64,000 nt of DNA from Azospirillum sp. TSH58 (GCF_003119115.1 NZ_CP022367.1:1229001-1293000), one strand, 5' to 3'. Counted from the first letter of the stretch, positions 8,885-17,369 are shown. Program-made: numbers and translations. Notes: a model not told the origin generated them from the sequence alone.

Positions 8885-9188
8885 GCGCGATCTCCTTGAT
8901 CTATCCATTATTCAATCGCAATGCGATTGCATCAACTGGAATATGATAACTTGAGATTTGTACTCCAACAAACCTCTTTTTGCAGAGAGGGCGAATTTTC
9001 GGTGTGCGGAAGGGTCGGCACCGGCGCTGGTCGAACCCATCGGCGGCTTTCCTTTCGCCAAGGCCGAGGCGCCACCATGTTCAAAGCCAGGACGTCGCCA
9101 CGGCGGCGTGGCTCAAGCCACACGGGTCCGGCGCGGTTGAACCATCGGCGGCCCGCTCTACCATCACCCTGCGTGGGATGGGGGGCTC
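8885..9188. other. Divergent intergenic region, 304 bp
   Basis: Lies between the minus-strand catabolic operon and the plus-strand SDR gene. It is less GC-rich than its surroundings around 8900-9000. Apart from the palindrome at 8913-8929 I see no gene, repeat or clear promoter pair. Short open frames here have no ribosome sites or recognisable products. Confidence 0.6.
8913..8929. promoter_or_regulatory. Candidate operator: 17-bp palindrome CAATCGCAATGCGATTG
   Basis: Perfect 8-bp arms around a single central base, 29 bp upstream of the GTG start of the first operon gene and therefore in the promoter zone. The operon ends with an IclR-family regulator, whose relatives bind short palindromes, so this is the best visible candidate for its operator. 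The pairing is inferred from position only. Confidence 0.5.
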
Positions 9189-9920
9189 ATGAACGGCATC
9201 GCGGGTTTCACCGGTTCGATCCGGGCGGTCGTGATCGGGGCGAGCGGCGGCATCGGCGCCGCCGTGACGCACCAACTGCTGGCGGATTCCGGGGTGACGG
9301 AGGTCGTGGCCCTGTCGCGCCGCCCGATCGCACCGGCGGAGAAACTGCGCACCGGTTTCCTCGACCTTGCCGACGAGCCGTCCATCGCCGATGCGGCGGC
9401 GCTGGCGGGGGCGGTCGATCTGGTTTTCATCGCCAGCGGCCTGCTGCACCAGGATGCGGTGCGACCGGAGAAGAGTTGGCGGGCGTTGGACCCGGCCGCC
9501 ATGGCGCGGCTGTTCCAGGTCAACGCCATCGGCCCGGCGCTGGTTGCCAAGCACTTCCTGCCGCGGATGCCGCGGCAGGGGCGGGCGGTCTTCGCGGTCC
9601 TCTCCGCCAAGGTCGGCAGCATCGCCGACAACCGGCTCGGCGGCTGGTACGGCTACCGCGCGTCCAAGGCGGCGCTCAACCAGATCGTCCGCACCACGGC
9701 CATCGAACTGGCGCGCTCGCGACCGGACGCCGTTTGCGTCGCGCTGCATCCTGGCACCGTCGACACCCCCCTGTCGCAACCGTTCCAGGCCGGGGTGGCC
9801 CAGGGCCGGCTGTTCAGCCCCGCGGTCGCCGCCGGGCATCTCCTCCATGTCCTTGGAGAGCTGACGCCAATGGACAGCGGCGGGCTGTTCGCCTGGGACG
9901 GCCAGCGGTTGCCCTATTGA
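9189..9920 (+). CDS. Short-chain dehydrogenase/reductase (C-factor-like SDR)
   Basis: A 243-residue Rossmann-fold oxidoreductase. The cofactor loop is GASGGIG at residues 18-24, the active-site tyrosine/lysine motif is YGYRASK at about 154-160, and the NAG-equivalent region reads NAIGPALVAK. The closing residues GGLFAWDGQRLPY match those of csgA/C-factor-type SDRs. The start at 9189 has a G-rich ribosome site (GGGATGGGGGG). Substrate unknown. A decayed partial copy of this gene lies at 11679-11902. Confidence 0.88.
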   Translation: MNGIAGFTGSIRAVVIGASGGIGAAVTHQLLADSGVTEVVALSRRPIAPAEKLRTGFLDLADEPSIADAAALAGAVDLVFIASGLLHQDAVRPEKSWRALDPAAMARLFQVNAIGPALVAKHFLPRMPRQGRAVFAVLSAKVGSIADNRLGGWYGYRASKAALNQIVRTTAIELARSRPDAVCVALHPGTVDTPLSQPFQAGVAQGRLFSPAVAAGHLLHVLGELTPMDSGGLFAWDGQRLPY

Positions 9921-9974
9921 ACCGGGCGACCCGCTATGGCCAACCCATCACCCGCGCCCCGTCCTTCCGGGTGT

Positions 9975-10808
9975 TCACCGGCCGTGTGTCCGGAAAAACC
10001 CGTTGAGCGCGTCGAATGGTTCGGCTTCGCCGAGGGCGTCGAAGCGTCCGTGGTCGGCCAGCATCCGGGCCGCCCGCAGGAAGCCGCCCCAGGCGGCGCG
10101 GTTGAGCCCGCTGCCCAGGCTGATGCGCCGCACGCCCAGGGCGGCGATCTGCTCCACCGACAGGCCGATCGGTGAGGAGACCAGCAGGTTGAGTGGTTTC
10201 GGGCGGACGGCATCGACCGCCGCCTTGATGACGTCCGGGGTCAGCAAGCCCGGCGCATAGAGCACATCCGCTCCCGCCGCGGCGTAGGCCGGCAGGCGGC
10301 GCAGCGCCTCTTCGACGGCCGCCGGATGGTTCACCAGCAGGGCCTCGCAGCGGGCGGTCAGGAGGACGCCGGTTCCCCGCAGCGCCTCCGCCGCCGCGGC
10401 CACGCGCTCGACGGCGTGATTGAGATCGTACAGCGGCTTCGCCGGGTCGCCGGTGGCGTCCTCGATGGACAGGCCCGCCACGCCGGTGTCGGCGCACAGG
10501 CGCACGTTGCGTGCCAGCCCCTCGCAGTCATGGGCATAGCCGGACTCGAAATCGGCGTTCACCGGCAGGTCGGTTGCCGCGACCATGTCGGCGATGTGGG
10601 CCAGCATGTCGCCGCAGGGCACGGCCCAGTCGGCGTCGGGAAGCCCACGCGCGAAGGCGAATCCCGCCGAGGTGGTGGCCAAGGCGCGGAACCCGAGATG
10701 CTTCAGCATCATGGCGCTTCCGACGTCCCACGGATTGGGGATGACGAAGCAGCCGGTCCGGTGAAGGTCGGCGAACGCGGCACGGGCTTGTTGGCGAGGA
10801 TCGGCCAT
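9975..10808 (-). CDS. Isocitrate lyase/PEP mutase-family protein
   Basis: A 277-residue member of the PEP mutase/isocitrate lyase superfamily (oxaloacetate-decarboxylase- or methylisocitrate-lyase-like small enzymes). It keeps the early NPWDVGSAMMLKHLGF stretch, the metal-site region VNADFESGYA with its Asp/Glu pair, and GLSIEDATGD. The catalytic loop with the KKCGH motif of true isocitrate lyases is absent, as usual for this short subfamily, which also includes carboxyvinyl-carboxyphosphonate mutase-like proteins. GGAAGGA precedes the ATG at 10808. It is convergent with the SDR gene and stands alone. Substrate unknown. Confidence 0.82.
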   Translation of the reverse strand: MADPRQQARAAFADLHRTGCFVIPNPWDVGSAMMLKHLGFRALATTSAGFAFARGLPDADWAVPCGDMLAHIADMVAATDLPVNADFESGYAHDCEGLARNVRLCADTGVAGLSIEDATGDPAKPLYDLNHAVERVAAAAEALRGTGVLLTARCEALLVNHPAAVEEALRRLPAYAAAGADVLYAPGLLTPDVIKAAVDAVRPKPLNLLVSSPIGLSVEQIAALGVRRISLGSGLNRAAWGGFLRAARMLADHGRFDALGEAEPFDALNGFFRTHGR

Positions 10809-11054
10809 CACGGGGGTCCTTCCAGGGCGGCGGATCAACCTCTGCAGGCTGACGCGGGCAGGGTACGCTTTCATTCCCGTGTCGTCCAACCGCCGAAGGG
10901 CGGCGTCGCCTTGCTTGCCTTCGGCGCCATCGGCAAAAGAATTCCGGATGGATTGAACATTGCGTCGCGAGAACCGTCCCCGGCTCCTGTTGAAGGGAAA
11001 TGGCCGAGCTATTCCAGCCATCGGTCGCATCAGCATCCCACGGGGAAGGCATTC

Positions 11055-11552
11055 ATGTCGGAACAAGCACTCAAGGAACTTCTTATCAAGGAGTTGCAGG
11101 ACACCTACAGTTCGGAAACGCAGATCGTCGAGGCGCTGCCGGCCATGGTCGAGGCCGCTTCGTCGCCTCAGCTCAAGCAGGCTTTTGAAAACCATCTGCG
11201 CGAGACCGACGGTCAGGTCAAACGCCTGGAGCAGATCTTCCAGATACTCCAGGCCGAACCGGGCGGGAACACCTGCGAGGCGACCCAGGGGCTGATTGAG
11301 GAAGCCGAGGAAATCATCGACGAGGGCCTTCCGGCGGAAGTGCTCGATGTCGCGCTCATCATGGCCGCGCAAAAGGTCGAGCATTACGAGATCGCCAGCT
11401 ACGGTTCGCTGAGGACATTGGCCGAGACCTGTGGGATGACCGATATCGCCCGTCTGCTCGAACAGACCCTCGAAGAGGAAAAGGCGACCGATCAGAAACT
11501 CAACCAGCTCGCCGAGGGCGACATCAACATGCGTGCCTTCCGGGCGGCGTAG
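11055..11552 (+). CDS. DUF892 (YciE/YciF-type) ferritin-like protein
   Basis: A 165-residue, all-helical ferritin-like four-helix-bundle protein of the YciE/YciF family. Helices carry the expected acidic/His pattern: ELQDTYSSETQIVEALP, NHLRETDGQVKRLEQIF, AAQKVEHYEIASYG and EKATDQKLNQLAE. Members are stress-induced in many bacteria; biochemical role is not settled. GGGGAAGG precedes the ATG. The upstream 246 bp contain no clear EcfG promoter that I could match. Flanked by the intact SDR gene's locus and its decayed copy. Confidence 0.88.
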   Translation: MSEQALKELLIKELQDTYSSETQIVEALPAMVEAASSPQLKQAFENHLRETDGQVKRLEQIFQILQAEPGGNTCEATQGLIEEAEEIIDEGLPAEVLDVALIMAAQKVEHYEIASYGSLRTLAETCGMTDIARLLEQTLEEEKATDQKLNQLAEGDINMRAFRAA

Positions 11553-11678
11553 GACGCCGTCGCCGTTCCCGCTGTGAAACGTGGGTACACTCGGAGGGCG
11601 ACACGGGCCCGTGACGGATGGACCATCCACCCACCGGTCCATTGTCACTCTCCGCCGGAGGGGTGGGGGTTGGGCGGT

Positions 11679-11902
11679 ATGGCCGGCGGCGCCGGTTCGA
11701 GCCGGGCGGTTGCGATCGGGGCGAGCGGCGGCAGGGTTGCCGCCGTGACGCACCGGATGCCCGCCACCCCTGGGGTGACGGAGGTGTCGGCCCCGTCACG
11801 CCGCCGCACACCTCCCCACATCCTTGGTGCGCCGAAGCCAATGGGCAGCCAATGGGCAGCGGCGGGTTGTTCGCATGGGGCGGCCAATGGCTGCCCTGGT
11901 GA
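11679..11902 (+). pseudogene. Decayed, internally deleted copy of the SDR gene at 9189-9920
   Basis: Both ends of the SDR gene are recognisable at the DNA level. The beginning matches (shared GATCGGGGCGAGCGGCGGCA, then GCCGCCGTGACGCACC and GGGGTGACGGAGGT) and so does the end (GGCGGGNTGTTCGC, then GCCNGGNTGCC up to TGA). Roughly 500 bp of the middle, including the YxxxK active site, is gone. The front part reads as protein in one frame and the tail (MGSGGLFAWGGQWLPW) in another, so the copy is frameshifted too. Similarity extends a little upstream of the ATG, so the promoter was copied as well. Confidence 0.75.
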
Positions 11903-12246
11903 ACCATCAGCCACGATTGTTGCGCCATTGCGGTCAATCGACCGGTCCGCGTCAATTCCGGGGGAGGTCCTGTGCCCTCGCCGATGGCGCGGAGAAGCAG
12001 AAAACGAAGGAATAGGCACCGAATGGCTGAGCCCAAGCTCAAGCTGAGCCAAAGGAAAGCATTTCTGTCGATGCGAAGACTTTCTTTTTAATGATCAAGC
12101 ATTTTTGCCCGACTGCATGATGCCTGTTTATGTCACAGGAATCAGCGTTGTTAGTAAAATCTTTACCAAGATTCTTATTTTTCCGTTAAGCGGGGCACCT
12201 CAACCTCTGGGCTAAGACGTTGGTCTAGAGTTCTATGAGGTCCGAG
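11903..12246. other. Intergenic region with A+T-rich leader of the beta-helix gene
   Basis: 344 bp without a gene. Bases about 12050-12190 are strikingly A+T-rich for this genome. A weak hairpin, AATCTT-N4-AAGATT at 12158-12173, is followed by TTATTTTT and could be a terminator or part of the untranslated leader. This region presumably holds the promoter of the carbohydrate-binding protein gene; I cannot place -35/-10 boxes with confidence. Confidence 0.5.
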
Positions 12247-15200
12247 ATGGCTGCCGAAACTACCGAACTGATGGACGTCACCTTCACGGTGAACGCCTGG
12301 GGCGCTCCCGCAGGCGGAAAGTGGCCGCATTTCGTGCTGCGGCTTGATGGGGTTGAGATCGGGCAGGCGACCGTCGCGTCGGCGTCGCTGGGCCGCTACA
12401 CCTTCAACGCCCGCGTTCCGGCCGACAAGGCCCACAAGCTTCAGCTTCAGTACGACAACGACGGCTCCGTGAACGGGGAGGACCGCAACCTCTTCGTCAA
12501 GTCGTTCGAGGTGAACGGGAAACCGATCCTCAGCATCGACCCGCTGGTGACCTACGACACCGGCGACATCGACGGCAAGAACGTCATTGCCGGGCAGACC
12601 GAGATGTACTGGCGCGGCGCGCTGAACGTCGATCTGCCCAAGACCATGTTCGCCAGCGCGCAGGAGCCGGAGCCCGAGGCGCCGGCCACCATGACGACCG
12701 AGATCGTCGTGAAGGCCTGGGGCGCCGCCGCCAACGGCACGCCGCCGCATTTCAAGCTGCTGGTGGACGACAAGGTGGTCGGCGACGCCTGGGTCAGCGC
12801 GACCAGCGCGACCGGCTACACCTTCAAGGTCGATGTGGACCCCAACGAGGCCCACAAGATCCAGATCCACTACGACAACGACGCCACCGTCAACGGCCAG
12901 GACCGCAACCTGTTCGTCCAGGGCATCACCATCGACGGGCAGGAGATCAAGTCGACCTCCCCGCTGGCCTCCTACGACAAGGGGCCGGTGGACGGAAAGT
13001 TCGTGGTCGCCGGGCAGGAGGGGCTGTTCTGGGGCGGTGCGCTCACCTTCGGTGTGCCGGAGGAGTATTTCGACGGCCCCTACGTCCCGCCGCCGCCCCC
13101 GCCGCCGCCGACCAAGCTGACGCCGACGGACATCGTCGTCACCGCCTGGGGCCAGTCGGCCGGCGGAGTGGCGCCGCACTTCAAGCTGCTGGTGGACGGC
13201 AAGGTGGTCGGCGAGGGCCGCGCCACCTCCAGCGACCCGCAGCCCTTCAGCTTCACGGTCGATCTGGACGCCAAGGAAGCCCACAAGATCCAGATCCACT
13301 ACGACAATGATTCCGTGGTGAACGGGCAGGACCGCAACCTGTTCGTCAAGTCGGTGTCGATCAACGGCCACACCGTCGCGGCGACCGACCCCATCGTCAC
13401 CTATGACAAGGGAGCGGTGGACGGAAAGGACGTGGTGAAGGGCCAGGAGGGTCTTTTCTGGGGCGGCGCCTTGAACGTGGACGCTCCGGCGTCGCTGTTC
13501 CAGCCCCCGGCCGAGCCGCCTCCGCCGCCGCCGTCCGGCCCGGCCTTCTACGTCGCGGCCAACGGCAAGGACAGCTGGTCGGGCAAGCTGTCCGCGCCGA
13601 ACGCCGACGGCACCGACGGTCCCTTCGCCTCGCTGGAGCGCGCCCGCGACGCCATGCGCGACAGCGACGTCGACACGACCTATGTGCGCGAAGGCACCTA
13701 CCGCCTGACCAAGACGCTGGAACTGACCGGCGCCGACAACGGCCACAGCTTCCGCAACTATCCCGGCGAGACGCCGGTGCTGAACGGGGCGGAGAAGGTC
13801 ACGAACTTCGTCAGCGAGGGCAAGGGGATCTACTCCGCGAAGCTGTCGCAGGCCACCGACCTCGACCTGACCATCGGCGGCGTTCGCCAGACGCTGGCCA
13901 GCAAGGGCATCGTCGACGCCGACAACCCCACCACCACCGGCTGGTACTTCGCCGACGCGGCCAACGGCGGCCCCAGCGGCTGGTCGGTGCGCTACCACAC
14001 GGGCGACATGTCGTCGGGCGACATCATCCCCGGCATGAAGATCCAGCTGATGGACGCCGAGCGGCTGTCCGACACGCTGACCGAGATCGCCGGCGTCAAC
14101 GACGCCACCCGCACCATCACGCTGAAGAACGGCACCTCGCTGCCCTTCGCCGAGGGAACGACCTACAAGCTGCTGAACAACCCGTCCTTCGTCGACCAGG
14201 CGGGCGAGTTCGCGTGGCGCGCGTCGGACAAGTCGCTGGTGTTCAAGCCGGAAAACCCGGCCACCCTGGCGCAGGACGGCGTCGAGGTGGCGCGGCTGGG
14301 CACGCTGATCCGCCTGACCGGCAGCAGCGACGTGACCATCGAGGGTCTGGGCTTCGCCAACACCACCACCTGGGGCTACGCGGTGGAGCTGAAGGGGGCG
14401 TCGGGCAACAGCATCGGCAACAACAGCTTCCTCAACGTCGGCACGGCGATCAAGCTGACCGCGGCCTCCTCCAACAACCTGGTGGGCGGCAACACGCTGG
14501 ACCATCTGGCGGTCAACGGGATCGAGCTGGACGGGCGCAGCAACGGCAACACCATCTACGCCAACGACATCTCCCACGTCGGCGAGGTGCGCAAGGGCGT
14601 CGCCGGGATCATCGGCACCGGGGTGGACAACAACCTGATCGCCCACAACGACGTGGACTCCAGCGCCCGCTACGGCATCTCGCTGAAGAACTGGGACTCC
14701 AGCAACATCAACCGCAACAACGTCATCGAGTACAACCGCGTCACCAACACCAACCTGGAGACGGCGGACGGCGGCGGCATCGAGGTGCTGGGCCGGTCCA
14801 GCGTCGACACCGGCACGATCATCCGCGGCAACTGGGTGGAGCATGTCGGCGGGTTGGCGACCAGCAACACCGACCAGTGGCTGACCAACCACAAGGGCTT
14901 CGGCATCTATCTGGACGACATGGCCGGCGGCGTCACGGTGACCGGCAACTTCCTGAAGGACACCGGGCTGGCCGGGGTGCACATCCACGGCGGCGACAAC
15001 AACCTCGTCACCAACAACTTCTCGATCATCGCCAGCAACGCCGAGGAGTTCATCCGCGTCGGCTGGGCGCCCAAGCACGGCGACCCCGGCCTGCCGCGCA
15101 ACAACACCATCACCGGCAACCTCATCAGCGGGACCCTGCCGCTGGACGACTACATGGAGCTGCTGACCGCCGGAAACCCGCTGATCGACCGCAACCTCGT

Positions 15201-15393
15201 CTACAACGTGCCGCGCTACGGCGACAACGACGTGACGGGCAAGCCGCTGTTCAACAACCCCTATTGGGGCGACTACTCGCTGCAACCGAACTCCCCGGCG
15301 CTGGCCATGGGCATCCATGACCTGGACTGGGCGATGATCGGCCAGAGCGGCTACACGGCGTCGGACGGCATGCCGCATTTCTGGGACGCCTGA
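12247..15393 (+). CDS. Large protein with three CBM60-like carbohydrate-binding modules and a right-handed beta-helix
   Basis: A 1048-residue protein. Three related modules of about 125 residues occupy roughly 10-132, 148-275 and 291-418. Each has AWG..A.G..PHF.L.VD, then HK(L/I)Q(L/I).YDND..VNG(E/Q)DRNLFV, and ends ..FWGGAL, which resembles the calcium-dependent xylan-binding CBM60 fold. Proline runs (PPPPPPPP near 282; PPAEPPPPPPS near 419) separate the last module from its neighbours. From 433 onward it is a parallel beta-helix protein (FYVAANGKDSWSG, then PbH1-type repeats rich in GN..(I/V) turns at about 715-930). No signal peptide, RTX repeats or membrane segment is visible. ATG 12247 was chosen because GAGG precedes it; ATG 12235 is possible. 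Probable extracellular polysaccharide lyase, epimerase or glycosidase; activity unknown. Confidence 0.8.
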   Translation: MAAETTELMDVTFTVNAWGAPAGGKWPHFVLRLDGVEIGQATVASASLGRYTFNARVPADKAHKLQLQYDNDGSVNGEDRNLFVKSFEVNGKPILSIDPLVTYDTGDIDGKNVIAGQTEMYWRGALNVDLPKTMFASAQEPEPEAPATMTTEIVVKAWGAAANGTPPHFKLLVDDKVVGDAWVSATSATGYTFKVDVDPNEAHKIQIHYDNDATVNGQDRNLFVQGITIDGQEIKSTSPLASYDKGPVDGKFVVAGQEGLFWGGALTFGVPEEYFDGPYVPPPPPPPPTKLTPTDIVVTAWGQSAGGVAPHFKLLVDGKVVGEGRATSSDPQPFSFTVDLDAKEAHKIQIHYDNDSVVNGQDRNLFVKSVSINGHTVAATDPIVTYDKGAVDGKDVVKGQEGLFWGGALNVDAPASLFQPPAEPPPPPPSGPAFYVAANGKDSWSGKLSAPNADGTDGPFASLERARDAMRDSDVDTTYVREGTYRLTKTLELTGADNGHSFRNYPGETPVLNGAEKVTNFVSEGKGIYSAKLSQATDLDLTIGGVRQTLASKGIVDADNPTTTGWYFADAANGGPSGWSVRYHTGDMSSGDIIPGMKIQLMDAERLSDTLTEIAGVNDATRTITLKNGTSLPFAEGTTYKLLNNPSFVDQAGEFAWRASDKSLVFKPENPATLAQDGVEVARLGTLIRLTGSSDVTIEGLGFANTTTWGYAVELKGASGNSIGNNSFLNVGTAIKLTAASSNNLVGGNTLDHLAVNGIELDGRSNGNTIYANDISHVGEVRKGVAGIIGTGVDNNLIAHNDVDSSARYGISLKNWDSSNINRNNVIEYNRVTNTNLETADGGGIEVLGRSSVDTGTIIRGNWVEHVGGLATSNTDQWLTNHKGFGIYLDDMAGGVTVTGNFLKDTGLAGVHIHGGDNNLVTNNFSIIASNAEEFIRVGWAPKHGDPGLPRNNTITGNLISGTLPLDDYMELLTAGNPLIDRNLVYNVPRYGDNDVTGKPLFNNPYWGDYSLQPNSPALAMGIHDLDWAMIGQSGYTASDGMPHFWDA

Positions 15394-15482
15394 TCCCCGG
15401 CCCGGACGGGGGCTAAGCGGGATCAAAAGCGGGCGGAGGCTTGTTCTTCCGGGACAGGTCCCCGGGGAAGGAGGCTCCGCCC

Positions 15483-15995
15483 GTGCTCCCGCATCCACAC
15501 GCCTTACGGCGGTCCGCCGTCGTCCTTCTGCTCGCCGCGGCCGGGGGCTTGGCGGGCTGCGCCGATCCCCGGGCCGACGTCGCGCTGGCCGCGCAGAGCG
15601 CGCTGGTCGGCATGCCCAAGGGAACGCTGCTGTCCTGCGCCGGGGTGCCGCACCGGCAGGCGGCCAGCGGCGCCCTGGAGTTCTTCACCTACCGCGCGGG
15701 CTCCATCGATTACTACGCCCCACCGCCGCCGCCGGTGGGCTACGGATGGGGCTATCCGTGGGGCTATCCCGGCTGGCGTCATCGCGGGCTCGACTACGAC
15801 CCGTGGGACTACTATCCTCCGCGGGCCGGCGACGTGGTGGACAACCGGTGCGAAGCGACCTTCACCTTGAGGAACGGGGCCGTCGAGCAGCTGGTCTACC
15901 GGGCGTCGTCGCTGGGCGCCTGCGCCGCGGTCGTGCAGAACTGCATGGCGCTCGTGCCGCAGAGCCTTCCGCCAAGGCCCACCCCGTCCGGCTAG
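15483..15995 (+). CDS. Predicted lipoprotein with Tyr/Gly/Pro-rich segment, hypothetical
   Basis: A 170-residue protein starting at a GTG that has AAGGAGG 8 nt upstream; a TTG start 42 nt earlier lacks such a site. The N-terminus is a lipoprotein signal: charged start, hydrophobic stretch, lipobox LAGC at about residues 23-26. A segment PPPPPVGYGWGYPWGYPGW lies near residue 80. Four later cysteines are scattered (SCAGVPHR, NRCEATF, GACAAV, NCMAL). No family recognised. It lies 89 bp after the beta-helix gene and 47 bp before the phytochelatin-synthase-like gene, so a common transcript is possible. Confidence 0.75.
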   Translation: MLPHPHALRRSAVVLLLAAAGGLAGCADPRADVALAAQSALVGMPKGTLLSCAGVPHRQAASGALEFFTYRAGSIDYYAPPPPPVGYGWGYPWGYPGWRHRGLDYDPWDYYPPRAGDVVDNRCEATFTLRNGAVEQLVYRASSLGACAAVVQNCMALVPQSLPPRPTPSG

Positions 15996-16042
15996 AACCG
16001 GCAGAGGCATCCACCGTGACACCATCGAGGAAAACGCCGGTG

Positions 16043-16825
16043 ATGAAGGCACCGTTCCGCTCGGCCCTGCTGGCCCTGTGTGCGTTCGCTCTCCTGGCGG
16101 GTCCGCCCGCCGCGGCGCAGGACGCGCAGAGCGAGACGAAGCCGAAGTTCGGGCCGGACGCCGTGCCGATGACCCAGGACCGCGACTATCTGCGCAAGGC
16201 CGGGGCGCCGGACTTCTGGGCGATGATGCCTTACTACACGGCCCAGCAGACGGGCAGCGCCTGTTCGGTCGCCAGCGTGGCGATGATGATCAACGCGCTG
16301 CGCGGCCTGCCGCCGCTCTCGTCCAACCGGCTGGTCACCCAGACGCGGGTGCTCAACGAGGTGGATGACGATGGCTGGAAGGCGGCCACCGCGGAGAACG
16401 GGGACGGCGTGTCCTTCGCCGACTTCGCCGGGCTGGTCCGGAAGTCGGTGGACGCCTTTGGTCTGGACGCCACGGTGGAGGTCTTCCGCCCCAAGGACAC
16501 GTCGCCGGAAACGCTGGGCGAATTGCGGCGCATCCTCGATGAGAACGAGCGCGACGACAGCGACATCATCCTGCTGGCCTACGACCAGGGCACGCTGACC
16601 GGCGACGCCACGGTGGGCCACATCGCACCGCTCGGCGCCTACGACGCCGAAACCCACCGGGTGCTGGTCATGGACGTGGACCGGCTGTGGTACGTGCCCT
16701 ACTGGTCGAGCGACGAGAAGCTGCTGGAGGCGATGGTGAAGCCCGACCGCTCCGACCCCACCGGCAGCGGCCTGATCCATGTCCGGCTCAAGGATGTCCG
16801 GCAGAAGGGGCGGACGGCGGGATAA
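16043..16825 (+). CDS. Exported phytochelatin synthase-family peptidase
   Basis: A 260-residue protein with an N-terminal signal peptide (hydrophobic LLALCAFALLAG, cleavage near PAAAQ). The rest is a papain-fold phytochelatin-synthase domain: catalytic Cys74 in QTGSACSVAS, His193 in GHIAPLGAYD and Asp211 in LVMDVDRLWYVPYW. The His-Asp spacing of 18 equals that of known phytochelatin synthases (Cys56, His162, Asp180). It lacks the metal-sensing C-terminal domain of plant enzymes, like other bacterial members, which mainly cleave glutathione to gamma-Glu-Cys. Periplasmic location suggests glutathione turnover or another thiol-peptide cleavage. GAGGAAAA precedes the start. Confidence 0.85.
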   Translation: MKAPFRSALLALCAFALLAGPPAAAQDAQSETKPKFGPDAVPMTQDRDYLRKAGAPDFWAMMPYYTAQQTGSACSVASVAMMINALRGLPPLSSNRLVTQTRVLNEVDDDGWKAATAENGDGVSFADFAGLVRKSVDAFGLDATVEVFRPKDTSPETLGELRRILDENERDDSDIILLAYDQGTLTGDATVGHIAPLGAYDAETHRVLVMDVDRLWYVPYWSSDEKLLEAMVKPDRSDPTGSGLIHVRLKDVRQKGRTAG

Positions 16826-16881
16826 CAGCGTTGCCTCATGTTGCGACGCAGCGCGACCGGTTGTCGCATTCCGCGCCTGTG

Positions 16882-16925
16882 GATCAACCGTCTTCTGGCT
16901 AATGATCAACCGTCGTGCGGTTAAT
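16882..16925 (+). repeat. Tandem 22-bp repeat upstream of the DUF485-actP operon
   Basis: Two adjacent 22-bp units (16882-16903 and 16904-16925), 18 of 22 bases identical, each beginning GATCAACCGTC and ending TAAT. The second unit contains an inverted repeat AACCG-N5-CGGTT. The repeat period is two helical turns, so a regulator could bind both units on the same DNA face. It lies about 130-175 bp upstream of the DUF485 start. Confidence 0.6.
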
Positions 16926-17057
16926 TTTGACGATTTTTGAGCGAATCTTTCGCTTGTTCGCTGTTCAAGAAATTTAATTTCGCTTTTTGCTGCCATGCAG
17001 CCAGGGTATTGCTGCGATGCGCAATGCCCGGGTTCCAAGAAAAAAGCGATAAGAACC

Positions 17058-17369
17058 ATGTCCGACGAGATTTACGAGCGGGTGCTGTCCAACCCGAAGT
17101 TCGCCGCGATGACGGCGAGCCGAGCGCGCTTCAGCTGGCGGCTGGCGCTGATCGTCCTGGCGGTCTACTACGCCTTCGTGTTCGCCTCGGCGCTGGCGCC
17201 CGAGCTGATGGCGCGCCCGCTGGCCGAGGGCATGACCTTCCCGGTCGGTCTGGCCGCCGGCATCGTCATCACCGTCTTCTGCTCGCTGATGACCGGCGTC
17301 TACGTGCTGCGCGCCAACAGCCGCTACGACGCGATGAACCGCGACCTGCTGAACGAGGTGGGCCGATGA
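17058..17369 (+). CDS. DUF485 membrane protein (YjcH-like)
   Basis: A 103-residue inner-membrane protein of the DUF485 family, with two predicted transmembrane helices (about residues 24-44 and 59-81) flanked by the conserved N-terminal NPKFAAMTASRARFSW and C-terminal RANSRYD. Members are nearly always encoded directly upstream of a solute:sodium symporter, as here; the stop codon overlaps the next ATG by four bases. Probable accessory subunit or stabiliser of the symporter. The start follows a short A-rich leader without a strong ribosome site. Confidence 0.9.
   Translation: MSDEIYERVLSNPKFAAMTASRARFSWRLALIVLAVYYAFVFASALAPELMARPLAEGMTFPVGLAAGIVITVFCSLMTGVYVLRANSRYDAMNRDLLNEVGR

Noticed and set aside
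10809..11054. EcfG promoter for the DUF892 gene
   Set aside because: DUF892 genes are often stress-induced, but no GGAAC with a properly spaced CGTT is present here.
12175..15498. 1107-codon open frame on the minus strand across the beta-helix gene
   Set aside because: Its product is rich in Val/Gly/Arg/Gln with no domain, and its frame is a mirror of the strong codon bias of the plus-strand gene, whose modules and beta-helix motifs are clear.
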